A DNA stretch of 64,000 nucleotides from an uncultured Opitutia bacterium (GTDB lineage: Bacteria; Verrucomicrobiota; Verrucomicrobiia; Opitutales; Opitutaceae): contig CAIMAQ010000062.1 of the NCBI GenBank assembly GCA_903839035.1, positions 37,960 to 101,959 on the forward strand. Direction: 5' to 3'. Of this stretch, positions 47,595 to 54,920 are shown in pieces. The translations under genes were made by a program, and so were the position numbers. The notes beneath the pieces are model-generated. The model ran no database searches. It had not been told where the DNA came from and saw only the letters and a program-made list of their open reading frames with translations. How positions within the stretch are numbered: the stretch's first letter is position 1; every line of letters begins with the position of its first letter.

Positions 47595-47685
47595 AATCAG
47601 GAGTTAAGACTTATGACTTATGAAGTGAGCGGCTTTGGCTTCGGCGGAGGGAGACTTCTTAACTCTTAAATCAAAATTCTTAACT
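47595..47685. repeat. 7-nt word repeat, inverted pair between atpF and atpH
   Basis: The arm 47595-47629 reads AATCAGG, AGTTAAG, then ACTTATG, ACTTATG, AAGTGAG. The arm 47658-47685 reads CTTAACT, CTTAAAT, then CAAAATT, CTTAACT. It starts five bases before the atpH ATG and ends three bases from the atpF stop codon. The word family (TTAAG/CTTAA) is close to that at 45534-45626 in the same operon. Confidence 0.88.
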
Positions 47686-47688
47686 AGC

Positions 47689-48276
47689 TTAAGCGTTCGT
47701 GAGTTCGCGCGAGGCGGCGTCGTTGTAAGCGCTGCGATCGGCGTCGGTGAGTTTCTTGGCGAGGACACGCTCGGTGGTGACGACGACGAGGCGGGCGATC
47801 TCGGTGCGGGCCTCGGCGAGCATCTTCTTTTTCTCGAGTTCGATGGCCTGCTGGGCCTTGGCGATGATGTCGTTGGCCTTGGCGGCGGTTTCCTGGGTCT
47901 GCTTGTCGAGGAAGTCCTTCGCGGACTTGCGGGCCTCGTCGATGATGCGGGAGGCCTCGACTTGGGCGCGTTTGGCGCTGGCGGCGCTTTCTTCCTGCGC
48001 GGCGGCCAGCTTGGTTTTCATCTCCTCGGCATAGCTCAGGCCGGACGAGATTTTGGCCTGGCGCTCGTCGAGGGTGGCGAGGACGGGCTTGAACGCGAAT
48101 TTCCACAGGACGAAGGCGACAATGGAAAAGCTGAGGACCTGCGCGAGAATGAGCGGCACGCTGATGCCGAAATCGTGCGTGATCTTCGTGATGCCGCTGG
48201 GGGCTTCGCCATGGGCAGCCACCGCCTCGACGGCGTGGCCGGTGGTTTCAGCGAGAACGAGCAGGGTGGAGAGCAT
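47689..48276 (-). CDS. atpF: ATP synthase b subunit
   Basis: A 195-residue peripheral-stalk subunit: a leading segment of about 33 residues, one membrane helix ([19 protein letters not shown] near 40-58), [19 protein letters not shown], then a long charged coiled coil to the end. The start is the ATG at 48276 ([19 protein letters not shown]). The frame is open upstream but without coding character. It lies 66 bases after atpE. A single b gene is present, not a b/b' pair. Confidence 0.94.
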   Translation of the reverse strand: MLSTLLVLAETTGHAVEAVAAHGEAPSGITKITHDFGISVPLILAQVLSFSIVAFVLWKFAFKPVLATLDERQAKISSGLSYAEEMKTKLAAAQEESAASAKRAQVEASRIIDEARKSAKDFLDKQTQETAAKANDIIAKAQQAIELEKKKMLAEARTEIARLVVVTTERVLAKKLTDADRSAYNDAASRELTNA

Positions 48277-48342
48277 GGGAAAAGCGCCGGGTATGGAAAG
48301 GGTCGCGCCGGCGCGGGGCGCCGGCGCGAGCAATGGAAGGAA

Positions 48343-48552
48343 TTACTTAACGAGGAAGATCGCGTAGAACGCGACGGCTTCGGCGAGGGCCATGCCGATG
48401 ATGGACTGGACGAGGATCTTGCCGGACGCGCCGGGGTTGCGGCCGACGCCCTCGACGGCCTTGGCGCCGACGAGACCGACGCCGATGGCGGCGGCGAGAC
48501 AACCGAAGGCGGCATGGAGACTGCCGGTGATTTCTGCGAACTGGGTGATCAT
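48343..48552 (-). CDS. atpE: ATP synthase c subunit
   Basis: A 69-residue two-helix proteolipid of the c-ring. The polar loop is GRNPGASGK, and the ion-binding Glu is in GMALAEAVAFYAIFL in helix 2. The Gln in helix 1 and the Ser/Thr after the Glu that mark sodium-binding c subunits are not there (helix 1 reads IGVGLVGAKAVEG; helix 2 EAV), so proton coupling is inferred. The start is the ATG at 48552. Confidence 0.95.
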   Translation of the reverse strand: MITQFAEITGSLHAAFGCLAAAIGVGLVGAKAVEGVGRNPGASGKILVQSIIGMALAEAVAFYAIFLVK

Positions 48553-48618
48553 GGTGGTGTTGTTTTTGGGTTGGATTTCCGCCGTGCGCACGCGGGGCAC
48601 GCTCCCGGCGGGAAAGGG

Positions 48619-49512
48619 TTAGTGGGCGGCCTTGCCGGCTTCGCTATGGCCGTGGTCGGCCTCGTGGTCGTCGCCGTGGTTGCAAATCAGCCCGATGTAG
48701 ACGCTAACCAGCAGCGTGAACACGAGGGCTTGGACAAAGCCGATGAGCAACTCGAGGAAGTAGAACGGCACCGGCAGCACCCAGGGCGTGATGGCCGACA
48801 TGGAGTGCAGAAGGTTCTCACCGCCGAAGACATTGCCGAAAAGACGGAAGGAGAGCGAAATCGGCCGGAAGAGAATCGAGACGATCTCGATCAGGCCTAC
48901 CGCGAAGAAGAGGCCGAACAGCGGGTAATAGATGATGGCAGGGACCTCCCGCTTGTCCGCCTTGTTGCCGAAGATATCCTTCAGCACCAGCTTCGGGCCG
49001 GCGTAGCGCATGATGAAATAGAGCCAGCCGATGAATGAGACGACCGCGAGGGCGATGGTGCCGTTCATGTCGGCGTTGCCCGGACGAATGAATTCCATCC
49101 ACTCGCCGCTGGCATGATCGACCATGAAAATAGTGCCGACGCCGGGAAACAGGCCGCTCCAGTTCTGGATCAAGATGAAGGTGAACAGCGCGACGAGCAG
49201 GGGAAAGGTGTGCTTGGCGACTTTTTTCCCGACGATGGGCGAGGTCAAATCGAGGATGCCCTCCACCAGGTTTTCCACCATGGCCTGCGCGCGGGACGGG
49301 ACGAGTTGCGGCTTTTTGATGGCGAGACGAATAACGATGATCAGCACCGCGGCGACGATCCAGCTGGTCACCATGCTGTTGGTCACCGGCAGCGGGCCGA
49401 CCTTGAACAGCGCCTCGGCGGCCGGGGCCACGCCATGCGACTCAGCAGCAAAGGCCGTGAGAGCGGTGGTGATAAAAACGGCGGGCAAAGCGAGTTTTTT
49501 GACTCGAAACAT
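48619..49512 (-). CDS. atpB: ATP synthase a subunit
   Basis: A 297-residue membrane stator subunit. Family marks: SPIVGKKVAKHTFPLLVALF, ILIQNWSGLFPGVGTIF, and the essential Arg in LSFRLFGNVFGGENLLH. An N-terminal signal-like stretch (LALPAVFITTALTAFAAES) precedes the first stator helix, as in several non-proteobacterial AtpB proteins. The C-terminus is His-rich (NHGDDHEADHGHSEAG). It is the first gene of the operon. The 135-base upstream gap holds TTGACG but no clear -10; atpI is missing. Confidence 0.95.
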   Translation of the reverse strand: MFRVKKLALPAVFITTALTAFAAESHGVAPAAEALFKVGPLPVTNSMVTSWIVAAVLIIVIRLAIKKPQLVPSRAQAMVENLVEGILDLTSPIVGKKVAKHTFPLLVALFTFILIQNWSGLFPGVGTIFMVDHASGEWMEFIRPGNADMNGTIALAVVSFIGWLYFIMRYAGPKLVLKDIFGNKADKREVPAIIYYPLFGLFFAVGLIEIVSILFRPISLSFRLFGNVFGGENLLHSMSAITPWVLPVPFYFLELLIGFVQALVFTLLVSVYIGLICNHGDDHEADHGHSEAGKAAH

Positions 49513-49647
49513 GGGTTCAGGAAGCAGGAGTGGCCTATCGAAAAGAAAACAGAAAGGCGGCCGCCCCAGCCACCGTCAACCCCTGAAATGCTACTCCCGC
49601 AGGCGAAAACGAATAATTAACCCCACCACCCTCTCGTGGCGGCAAAC

Positions 49648-50253
49648 TTATACGCCGGCCGCACCACGTCGGGCGGTCAGCGAATGGTGCTGCGCCGCCC
49701 GGCTTTGAAAGACGGTCAGCTGCTCAAACGGCCAGGGCTCGTCCGCGATTTGCCACCCGGGATGAGCAGTGATGACCTGCGCGGCTTCTCGGAAGTAGGG
49801 CTCATAGTCGGTGCGGAAGTGCAACCGCGCGCCCTGCCCTGCCCGCGTGGCCACGTCGGTCAGGAAATCTGTCTGGAGAATACGGTTTTTGTGATGGCGC
49901 CGCTTCGGCCAGGGATCGGGAAACAGGATATAAACGGAGGAGAAGGTCACTCCGGCCGGGAGCGCGTGGAGAAAGTTGTTCGCCTCGGCGTGGATAAAGT
50001 GGAGATTGGCCAGCTTGGCCCGGTTGCGCTTGCGGATGCCGCGCTCAATCCGGTCACGGGTTATATCCACCCCGACGCAGACCTGTTCCGGATGCGCCGC
50101 AGCATAGGCAGCAAGAAAATGACCGTGGCCACTTCCCACCTCCCAGACGATGATGGATTTGGCTGGGATGAGTGCAGCGAGCTCTTCGCGTAAATTATTG
50201 TGCCGCTGATCTATACGGGCCAAATGCTCGGCGGTTCGGGTTGGGTTCTCCAT
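49648..50253 (-). CDS. trmB: tRNA (guanine-N7-)-methyltransferase TrmB
   Basis: A 201-residue SAM-dependent enzyme that makes 7-methylguanosine at position 46 of tRNAs. WEVGSGHGHFLAAYAAAHPE is the SAM motif near residue 38. The TrmB signature LFPDPWPKRRHHKNRILQ lies near 110, and the C-terminal FRTDYEPYFREAAQVI is typical. It sits where rsmG (gidB) is found after mnmG in many bacteria, 18 bases after the mnmG stop. Confidence 0.93.
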   Translation of the reverse strand: MENPTRTAEHLARIDQRHNNLREELAALIPAKSIIVWEVGSGHGHFLAAYAAAHPEQVCVGVDITRDRIERGIRKRNRAKLANLHFIHAEANNFLHALPAGVTFSSVYILFPDPWPKRRHHKNRILQTDFLTDVATRAGQGARLHFRTDYEPYFREAAQVITAHPGWQIADEPWPFEQLTVFQSRAAQHHSLTARRGAAGV

Positions 50254-50271
50254 GGCTACGATAGGTAATAC

Positions 50272-52149
50272 TCAGGAAGCGTCGCGTGCCCTGACCGCCC
50301 CCGCGCCGATCAGGACCATCAAAATGCTGATGTCGGCCGGATTTACCCCGCTGATGCGGCTGGCCTGGCCGAGGGTCATAGGCTTGAACTCGGCGAGCTT
50401 CAGCGCGCTTTCGCGGCGGAGGCCGCGGACGGCAGGATAGTCAAAGTCGGCTGGGATACGGATCTTTTCGATTTGGGAGAGCTTTTCCACCTGACGTTGT
50501 TCCCGGGCGAGATAGCCTTGGTAACTCACCCGGTAAACGACCTCGTCGCGCACGGGTGCCGACTCCTTGGCTAGCTCCTCAGGCAGCACGGCCCCTACCC
50601 GATCGCGCCGGATCGCATCAGCCCAGGTGCCTCCCGTATTGCGGGTTTTCTCGAGATAATCCACCCAGTGCGTCACTTTGGCCTGTTTAGCCTCAATGTT
50701 TTTTATCCTGTTATTAGACAGTAGATTATATGTCTTGGCGTGATCCAAAAATCGAAATTCCGCGCTCCCGTGATTGAATAAAAGCCGATATTCCGCCCGG
50801 CTCGTGAACATGCGGTAAGGTTCTCGGGTGCCTTTGCTTACGAGATCATCAATCAGCACGCCGATATAACCTTCGTTGCGCTGGATTAACATCGGCGCGG
50901 TTGCTCGCACCTTATTCACAGCGTTTACTCCGGCGACTAATCCTTGAACGGCAGCCTCTTCGTAACCTGAGGTACCGTTGATCTGGCCGGCAAAAAAGAG
51001 ATTCTCTACTTTCTTAGACTCAAGCGAGGGAAAGAGTTGCGTAGGATGAGCGAAGTCATACTCGACTGCATAGGCGGGTCGTAAGAGTTGAGCTTTCTCC
51101 AGGCCTGGGATGCTATGAACCAGGTCGAGCTGGACGTCAAAAGGGAGACTTGTTGACAGACCGTTAACGTAATACTCGTTCGTCGACCTTCCCTCCGGCT
51201 CGAGAAACAGTAGGTGCCGGGGCTTGTCGGCGAAGCGAACAAACTTGTCCTCGATGCTTGGACAGTACCGTGGCCCTACCCCAACGATCTCCCCACTGTA
51301 CATGGCGGACTTGCTCAAGTTCGCGCGGACGATCTCGGCGGTTTGAGCGGTAGTATGTGTCATCCAGCAAGAAACCTGTTCGCTGCCAGGCGCCCATCCG
51401 ATGCGGCGTTCCCCGGATTGTTCCACATGGAACATCTCCTCCGGGCCCCGAGTGTCATGGAATGCGAAAAACGTCGGATGGGTGTCGCCCTTCTGCTCCT
51501 CCATCTTGCTGAAATCGATGCTGCGGCCTAGTAATCGCGGCGGCGTGCCGGTTTTAAGGCGCTCCAGCTGGATCCCGGCCTCGGTCAGGCTGCTGGACAG
51601 ACTCTTGGCACTGAAGTCACCTAGACGGCCGCCTTCGTTCTTGTTTTGGCCGATATGCATCAGGCCGCGCAAAAACGTTCCGGTTGTCACCACGATGGTC
51701 TGACCGAGGAAATCGATATCCAGGTTAGTCTGGCATCCAACGACTTTGCCGGCCTTAAATAACAAACCTGTGACCGTGGCCTGAAATATCTGCAGGTTTG
51801 GTTGCAGCTCGAGCGTGTGCTTAAGACGGAACTGATAAGCTTTCTTGTCGCATTGAGCGCGCGGGGCCTGGACTGCCGGTCCCTTGGATTCGTTCAGCAG
51901 CCGGAACTGGATTCCCGTGACGTCTGTGTTGATGGCCATTTCGCCGCCCAGCGCATCGAGCTCACGGACCATTTGGCCCTTGGCCTGGCCGCCGATCGCT
52001 GGGTTGCAGCTCATCTGGGCGATGGTATCAATATTGCCGGAAAGGAGCAGGGTAGAGGCTCCCATCCGCGATGCCGCCAAGGCTGCCTCGACGCCTGCAT
52101 GTCCGGCGCCGCAAACGATCACATCGAACTGTATCTTATTGTATATCAT
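50272..52149 (-). CDS. mnmG: tRNA uridine-5-carboxymethylaminomethyl modification enzyme MnmG (GidA)
   Basis: A 625-residue FAD protein that works with MnmE on wobble uridine 34. FAD motif FDVIVCGAGHAGVEAALAA at the N-terminus, MSCNPAIGGQAKGQMVREL, GTFLRGLMHIG, GPRYCPSIEDKFVRF, LFFAGQINGTSGYEEAAVQG. The ATG at 52149 is preceded by an in-frame GTG; both are plausible. Relative to E. coli MnmG there are about 18 extra residues after HPTFFAF (region HDTRGPEEMFHVEQSGERR). The bases encoding MFHVEQ form a near-perfect parS site. The gene is visibly less GC-rich than its neighbours, with an AT-rich patch at 50695-50770. Confidence 0.95.
   Translation of the reverse strand: MIYNKIQFDVIVCGAGHAGVEAALAASRMGASTLLLSGNIDTIAQMSCNPAIGGQAKGQMVRELDALGGEMAINTDVTGIQFRLLNESKGPAVQAPRAQCDKKAYQFRLKHTLELQPNLQIFQATVTGLLFKAGKVVGCQTNLDIDFLGQTIVVTTGTFLRGLMHIGQNKNEGGRLGDFSAKSLSSSLTEAGIQLERLKTGTPPRLLGRSIDFSKMEEQKGDTHPTFFAFHDTRGPEEMFHVEQSGERRIGWAPGSEQVSCWMTHTTAQTAEIVRANLSKSAMYSGEIVGVGPRYCPSIEDKFVRFADKPRHLLFLEPEGRSTNEYYVNGLSTSLPFDVQLDLVHSIPGLEKAQLLRPAYAVEYDFAHPTQLFPSLESKKVENLFFAGQINGTSGYEEAAVQGLVAGVNAVNKVRATAPMLIQRNEGYIGVLIDDLVSKGTREPYRMFTSRAEYRLLFNHGSAEFRFLDHAKTYNLLSNNRIKNIEAKQAKVTHWVDYLEKTRNTGGTWADAIRRDRVGAVLPEELAKESAPVRDEVVYRVSYQGYLAREQRQVEKLSQIEKIRIPADFDYPAVRGLRRESALKLAEFKPMTLGQASRISGVNPADISILMVLIGAGAVRARDAS
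51419..51434. promoter_or_regulatory. parS-like ParB-binding site inside mnmG
   Basis: TGTTCCACATGGAACA. It differs at one of 16 positions from TGTTCCACGTGGAACA, the parS variant known from Pseudomonas and others. It codes for part of MFHVEQ in an MnmG insertion. In many bacteria parS sites cluster near oriC, where mnmE and mnmG also tend to lie. Confidence 0.55.
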
Positions 52150-52206
52150 CACTCAACGTAACTATAACTGACAGGGTAGTGCGCGGTTGCCGGATTCGCA
52201 AGCGCC

Positions 52207-53565
52207 CTATTTCCCGATGCAGAATGTGGCAAAAAGTTGGTCGAGCATCCGCTCATTATCCACCTTGCCGAGGATGTCGCCGTAGGCCGCCAATGTTCCA
52301 CGTAGATCACTCGCCAGCAGCTCAACCGGTCCGCTGGCGGCTAGGTTAGCCAAGGCGGTTTGGAGACTTACTTTGGCCCGGGTGAGGGCGTCAGCATGGC
52401 GGGCGTTGATCGCAACCACATCGTCCTGGCTGGTGGGCTGGAATGCGTCCGCCATCCGGATAATCTCCGTGACCAAAGATTCGATGCCAGCCCTGGTGAC
52501 GGCGGATACGTTAACAGACTTCAGGCTGGAATATACTTTGATATCAAATGCTTGAGCCTTTAATAAATCGGTCTTGTTCAGGGCCACGAGCACTCGATTC
52601 GGGGTTAGAAGTTTTGTAAGACTCTCGGGTAGAGTGGGTAGAGGGGCAGTCGTGTCGAGAACCAGCAGGATTATATCCGCCTCGGCGGCCCGCTCGAGAG
52701 ATTTTTCCATGCCTAGTTTCTCAATCCCCCCGGGAGCGGGATTGAGTCCCGCCGTATCGATAAGTCGCAGGCAGTGTGGTCCGACGATGATTCGCTCTTC
52801 GATAAAATCCCGCGTGGTACCCGGTTCAGCGCTCACAATTGCGCGTTCGTGGCCCACTAGGCGGTTCAGCAGGCTGCTTTTGCCGGCGTTGGGGGCGCCG
52901 ATAATCACGGTCTTGATGCCGTCGCGGAGCAATTCCCCGTAATGGCTCGTCGCGAGCAGCCGGTCCGTCTCTGAGGCGAGCGATTCAAGGGTGCGTCGGA
53001 CGATGGCCCGGTCCTCCTTCGGCAGGTCCTCATCGGGAAAATCAATATACGCCTCGATCCGCGCCAGGGCGCCCAGCAGGCGCTCCGTCAAATCATTCAA
53101 CCGCCGGCCGAGCCCGCCGCGTAATTGCTGGTTCGCCGCCGCGAGGGCGCGTTCGCTCCGGGCGTGGATCAGGTCCATCACCGCCTCGGCCTGGCTCAGA
53201 TCCATGCGTCCGTTCAGAAAGGCGCGCTGGGTGAACTCACCCGGCCCGGCGGGACGCCCGCCGCGCGCGAACAGATCCTCGAGGATCGTCTGCGCAATGA
53301 AGGGATTGCCATGACACGAAATCTCGAGCGAATCCTCGCCGGTGAAGGAGTTTCCCGCGGGAAAAAAAGTGGCCACCACGTCATCCACCAGCCGGCCGTC
53401 TTTCGCCCGGTAGTCCCCGTGGAGTGCGTGGCGGGGCGGGGGTGGGGCGCCGAAAATATCCTGCGCCATCCCTGCCGTGTCCGGACCGCTGACACGCACG
53501 AGCGCGAGCGCGGACGTGCCCGCGGGCGTGGCGAGCGCGGCAATCGTGTCGGAGGAACGCGGCAT
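52207..53565 (-). CDS. mnmE: tRNA modification GTPase MnmE (TrmE)
   Basis: A 452-residue partner of MnmG. The N-terminal folate-binding domain starts IAALATPAGTSALALVRVSG, with GNPFIAQTILEDLFARG. The inserted G domain has IIGAPNAGKSSLLNRLVG near residue 222, DTAGLNPAPGG, and LNKTDL. The essential C-terminal motif is ATFCIGK. The ATG at 53565 was chosen over an upstream ATG as it gives the family start. The intergenic gap to mnmG (57 bases) is AT-rich. Confidence 0.95.
   Translation of the reverse strand: MPRSSDTIAALATPAGTSALALVRVSGPDTAGMAQDIFGAPPPPRHALHGDYRAKDGRLVDDVVATFFPAGNSFTGEDSLEISCHGNPFIAQTILEDLFARGGRPAGPGEFTQRAFLNGRMDLSQAEAVMDLIHARSERALAAANQQLRGGLGRRLNDLTERLLGALARIEAYIDFPDEDLPKEDRAIVRRTLESLASETDRLLATSHYGELLRDGIKTVIIGAPNAGKSSLLNRLVGHERAIVSAEPGTTRDFIEERIIVGPHCLRLIDTAGLNPAPGGIEKLGMEKSLERAAEADIILLVLDTTAPLPTLPESLTKLLTPNRVLVALNKTDLLKAQAFDIKVYSSLKSVNVSAVTRAGIESLVTEIIRMADAFQPTSQDDVVAINARHADALTRAKVSLQTALANLAASGPVELLASDLRGTLAAYGDILGKVDNERMLDQLFATFCIGK
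52294..52309. promoter_or_regulatory. Weaker parS-like site inside mnmE
   Basis: TGTTCCACGTAGATCA, 14 of 16 positions matching TGTTCCACGTGGAACA, with one perfect half. It lies 860 bases from the better site in mnmG. Two mismatches in one half-site make binding uncertain. Confidence 0.35.
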
Positions 53566-53666
53566 GCCGTGACGCAACGCGCCCCGTCCGCCCACGCCAA
53601 GACAAAATCCGGAGCATGGCGGGGCGCCGCGGTTCCGCTACCAACCGCGCCTCACCCGCAACGGAC

Positions 53667-54911
53667 TCAGCGCGCGCCGACGCTGATCGGCGCGACGCGC
53701 GTGCCGTCGGCGACTTTGTCGCCGGGGTAAAGCACGATGGTGTCGCCCTCGGCCAGGCCGGTCAGGATTTCCGTTTCGCGGCCGTTGCTGTGGCCGACCG
53801 ACACGGTGCGAAGCTGGGCGCGACGGCCATCGAGCACGAAGGTCTGCCAGACGCCGTCACGCTGGAACAACGAGCCCGCCGGGGCGCGCAACACGCGGGA
53901 ACTCTCCCAGGTCACCACGTGGGCCTCGACCCGGTAATTATCACCCAGGGTGGGGCGTTTCCCGAGCGGAGCGGTGAAATCCGCGACGACGTACACGCGC
54001 TGTTCCTCGACGCCGAGCGCGGAAATCTTGGTGAAAGCCGATGGCTCGACCAGGCGCACGCGTGCTGCGAGCGGTTCCGGGCCGCCCCATTGCTCGAGCA
54101 CCACACGCGCGCCGGGGCGGATGGCCACGCCGTCGCGCGAGAGGACCTCGATGCGCACCTCCAAGTCGGTGGGGTCGCCGACTTCCATCAGCGGAAAACC
54201 GCCCGGCACCACCCGCGAGCTTTCCTGCAGCACGCGCAGGATGCGTCCGTCCACCGGGGAGGTGATGACCAGCGGCTCGGCGCTGCCGCCGGGCTGTTCG
54301 CGGGAAAGCAGGGCGCGCGCCTGTTCCAGCTCGAACTCCGCCACCTTCAAACCGAACTCCGCGGCGCGCTTCTCCTGCACGGCGGTGGTGGCGCGCATTT
54401 GCGCGGTGTCGAACTCCTGAGCGGACAGGACCTTTTGGGCGAAGAGCTGTTTCAGCCGGTCAAAATCCGCCGCGTACATTTTTTCCGCGGCGCCGGCGCG
54501 CTCGCGCTGGGCGAGGGCGGCCTCGCGGCTGGCCTCGGCAGCGCGCACGCGGGCGGCGGCCTGGGCCTGGCTGCGGGCGTCGAGAAAATCCGCGCCGCTT
54601 GTCTCCAGAGTGGCCAGCACGGTCTGTCCGGCGACGACGGGTGCGCCGGCCTTCCAGTCAATCCGGCGCAGCTGGCCCGCGACGGGCGCGGAGACCGCAT
54701 AGCGGTTCTTCACGCGCGTCATGCCCTCCTCATCCACTGTCACCACCAGGGTGCCGCGCGTGACGCGGCCGGTCTCGACCGGCACGGCACGCGGCCAGAG
54801 GCCGATGACGATGAGCGCCACCAGCAGGGCCAGGCCCGCCCAGGGCAGGAAGCGGCGCCAGGAGCGGGTGCCGGGCTGGCCCGGGGCGGAGGGAGAGGAG
54901 GCGGCGGTCAT
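53667..54911 (-). CDS. Periplasmic adaptor (HlyD/RND membrane-fusion family) of an ABC exporter
   Basis: A 414-residue membrane-fusion protein: one N-terminal membrane helix (LPWAGLALLVALIVIGLW near 22-39), a lipoyl-like half (RYAVSAPVAGQLRRIDWKAG), a coiled-coil hairpin (about 110-190, AEASREAALAQRERAGAAEK), and the second lipoyl half and beta-barrel (VDGRILRVLQESSRVV; VEAHVVTWESSRVLRAPAGS). It connects an inner-membrane transporter to the outer membrane. Nine bases upstream lies the permease gene, so the three genes form one exporter operon (ATPase, permease, adaptor). The substrate is unknown. Confidence 0.88.
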   Translation of the reverse strand: MTAASSPSAPGQPGTRSWRRFLPWAGLALLVALIVIGLWPRAVPVETGRVTRGTLVVTVDEEGMTRVKNRYAVSAPVAGQLRRIDWKAGAPVVAGQTVLATLETSGADFLDARSQAQAAARVRAAEASREAALAQRERAGAAEKMYAADFDRLKQLFAQKVLSAQEFDTAQMRATTAVQEKRAAEFGLKVAEFELEQARALLSREQPGGSAEPLVITSPVDGRILRVLQESSRVVPGGFPLMEVGDPTDLEVRIEVLSRDGVAIRPGARVVLEQWGGPEPLAARVRLVEPSAFTKISALGVEEQRVYVVADFTAPLGKRPTLGDNYRVEAHVVTWESSRVLRAPAGSLFQRDGVWQTFVLDGRRAQLRTVSVGHSNGRETEILTGLAEGDTIVLYPGDKVADGTRVAPISVGAR

Positions 54912-54920
54912 GGTAAGGGT

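Noticed and set aside
49513..49647. TTGACG upstream of atpB as a sigma-70 promoter
   Set aside because: No acceptable -10 hexamer at 16-19 bases; sequence around the expected place is GC-rich.
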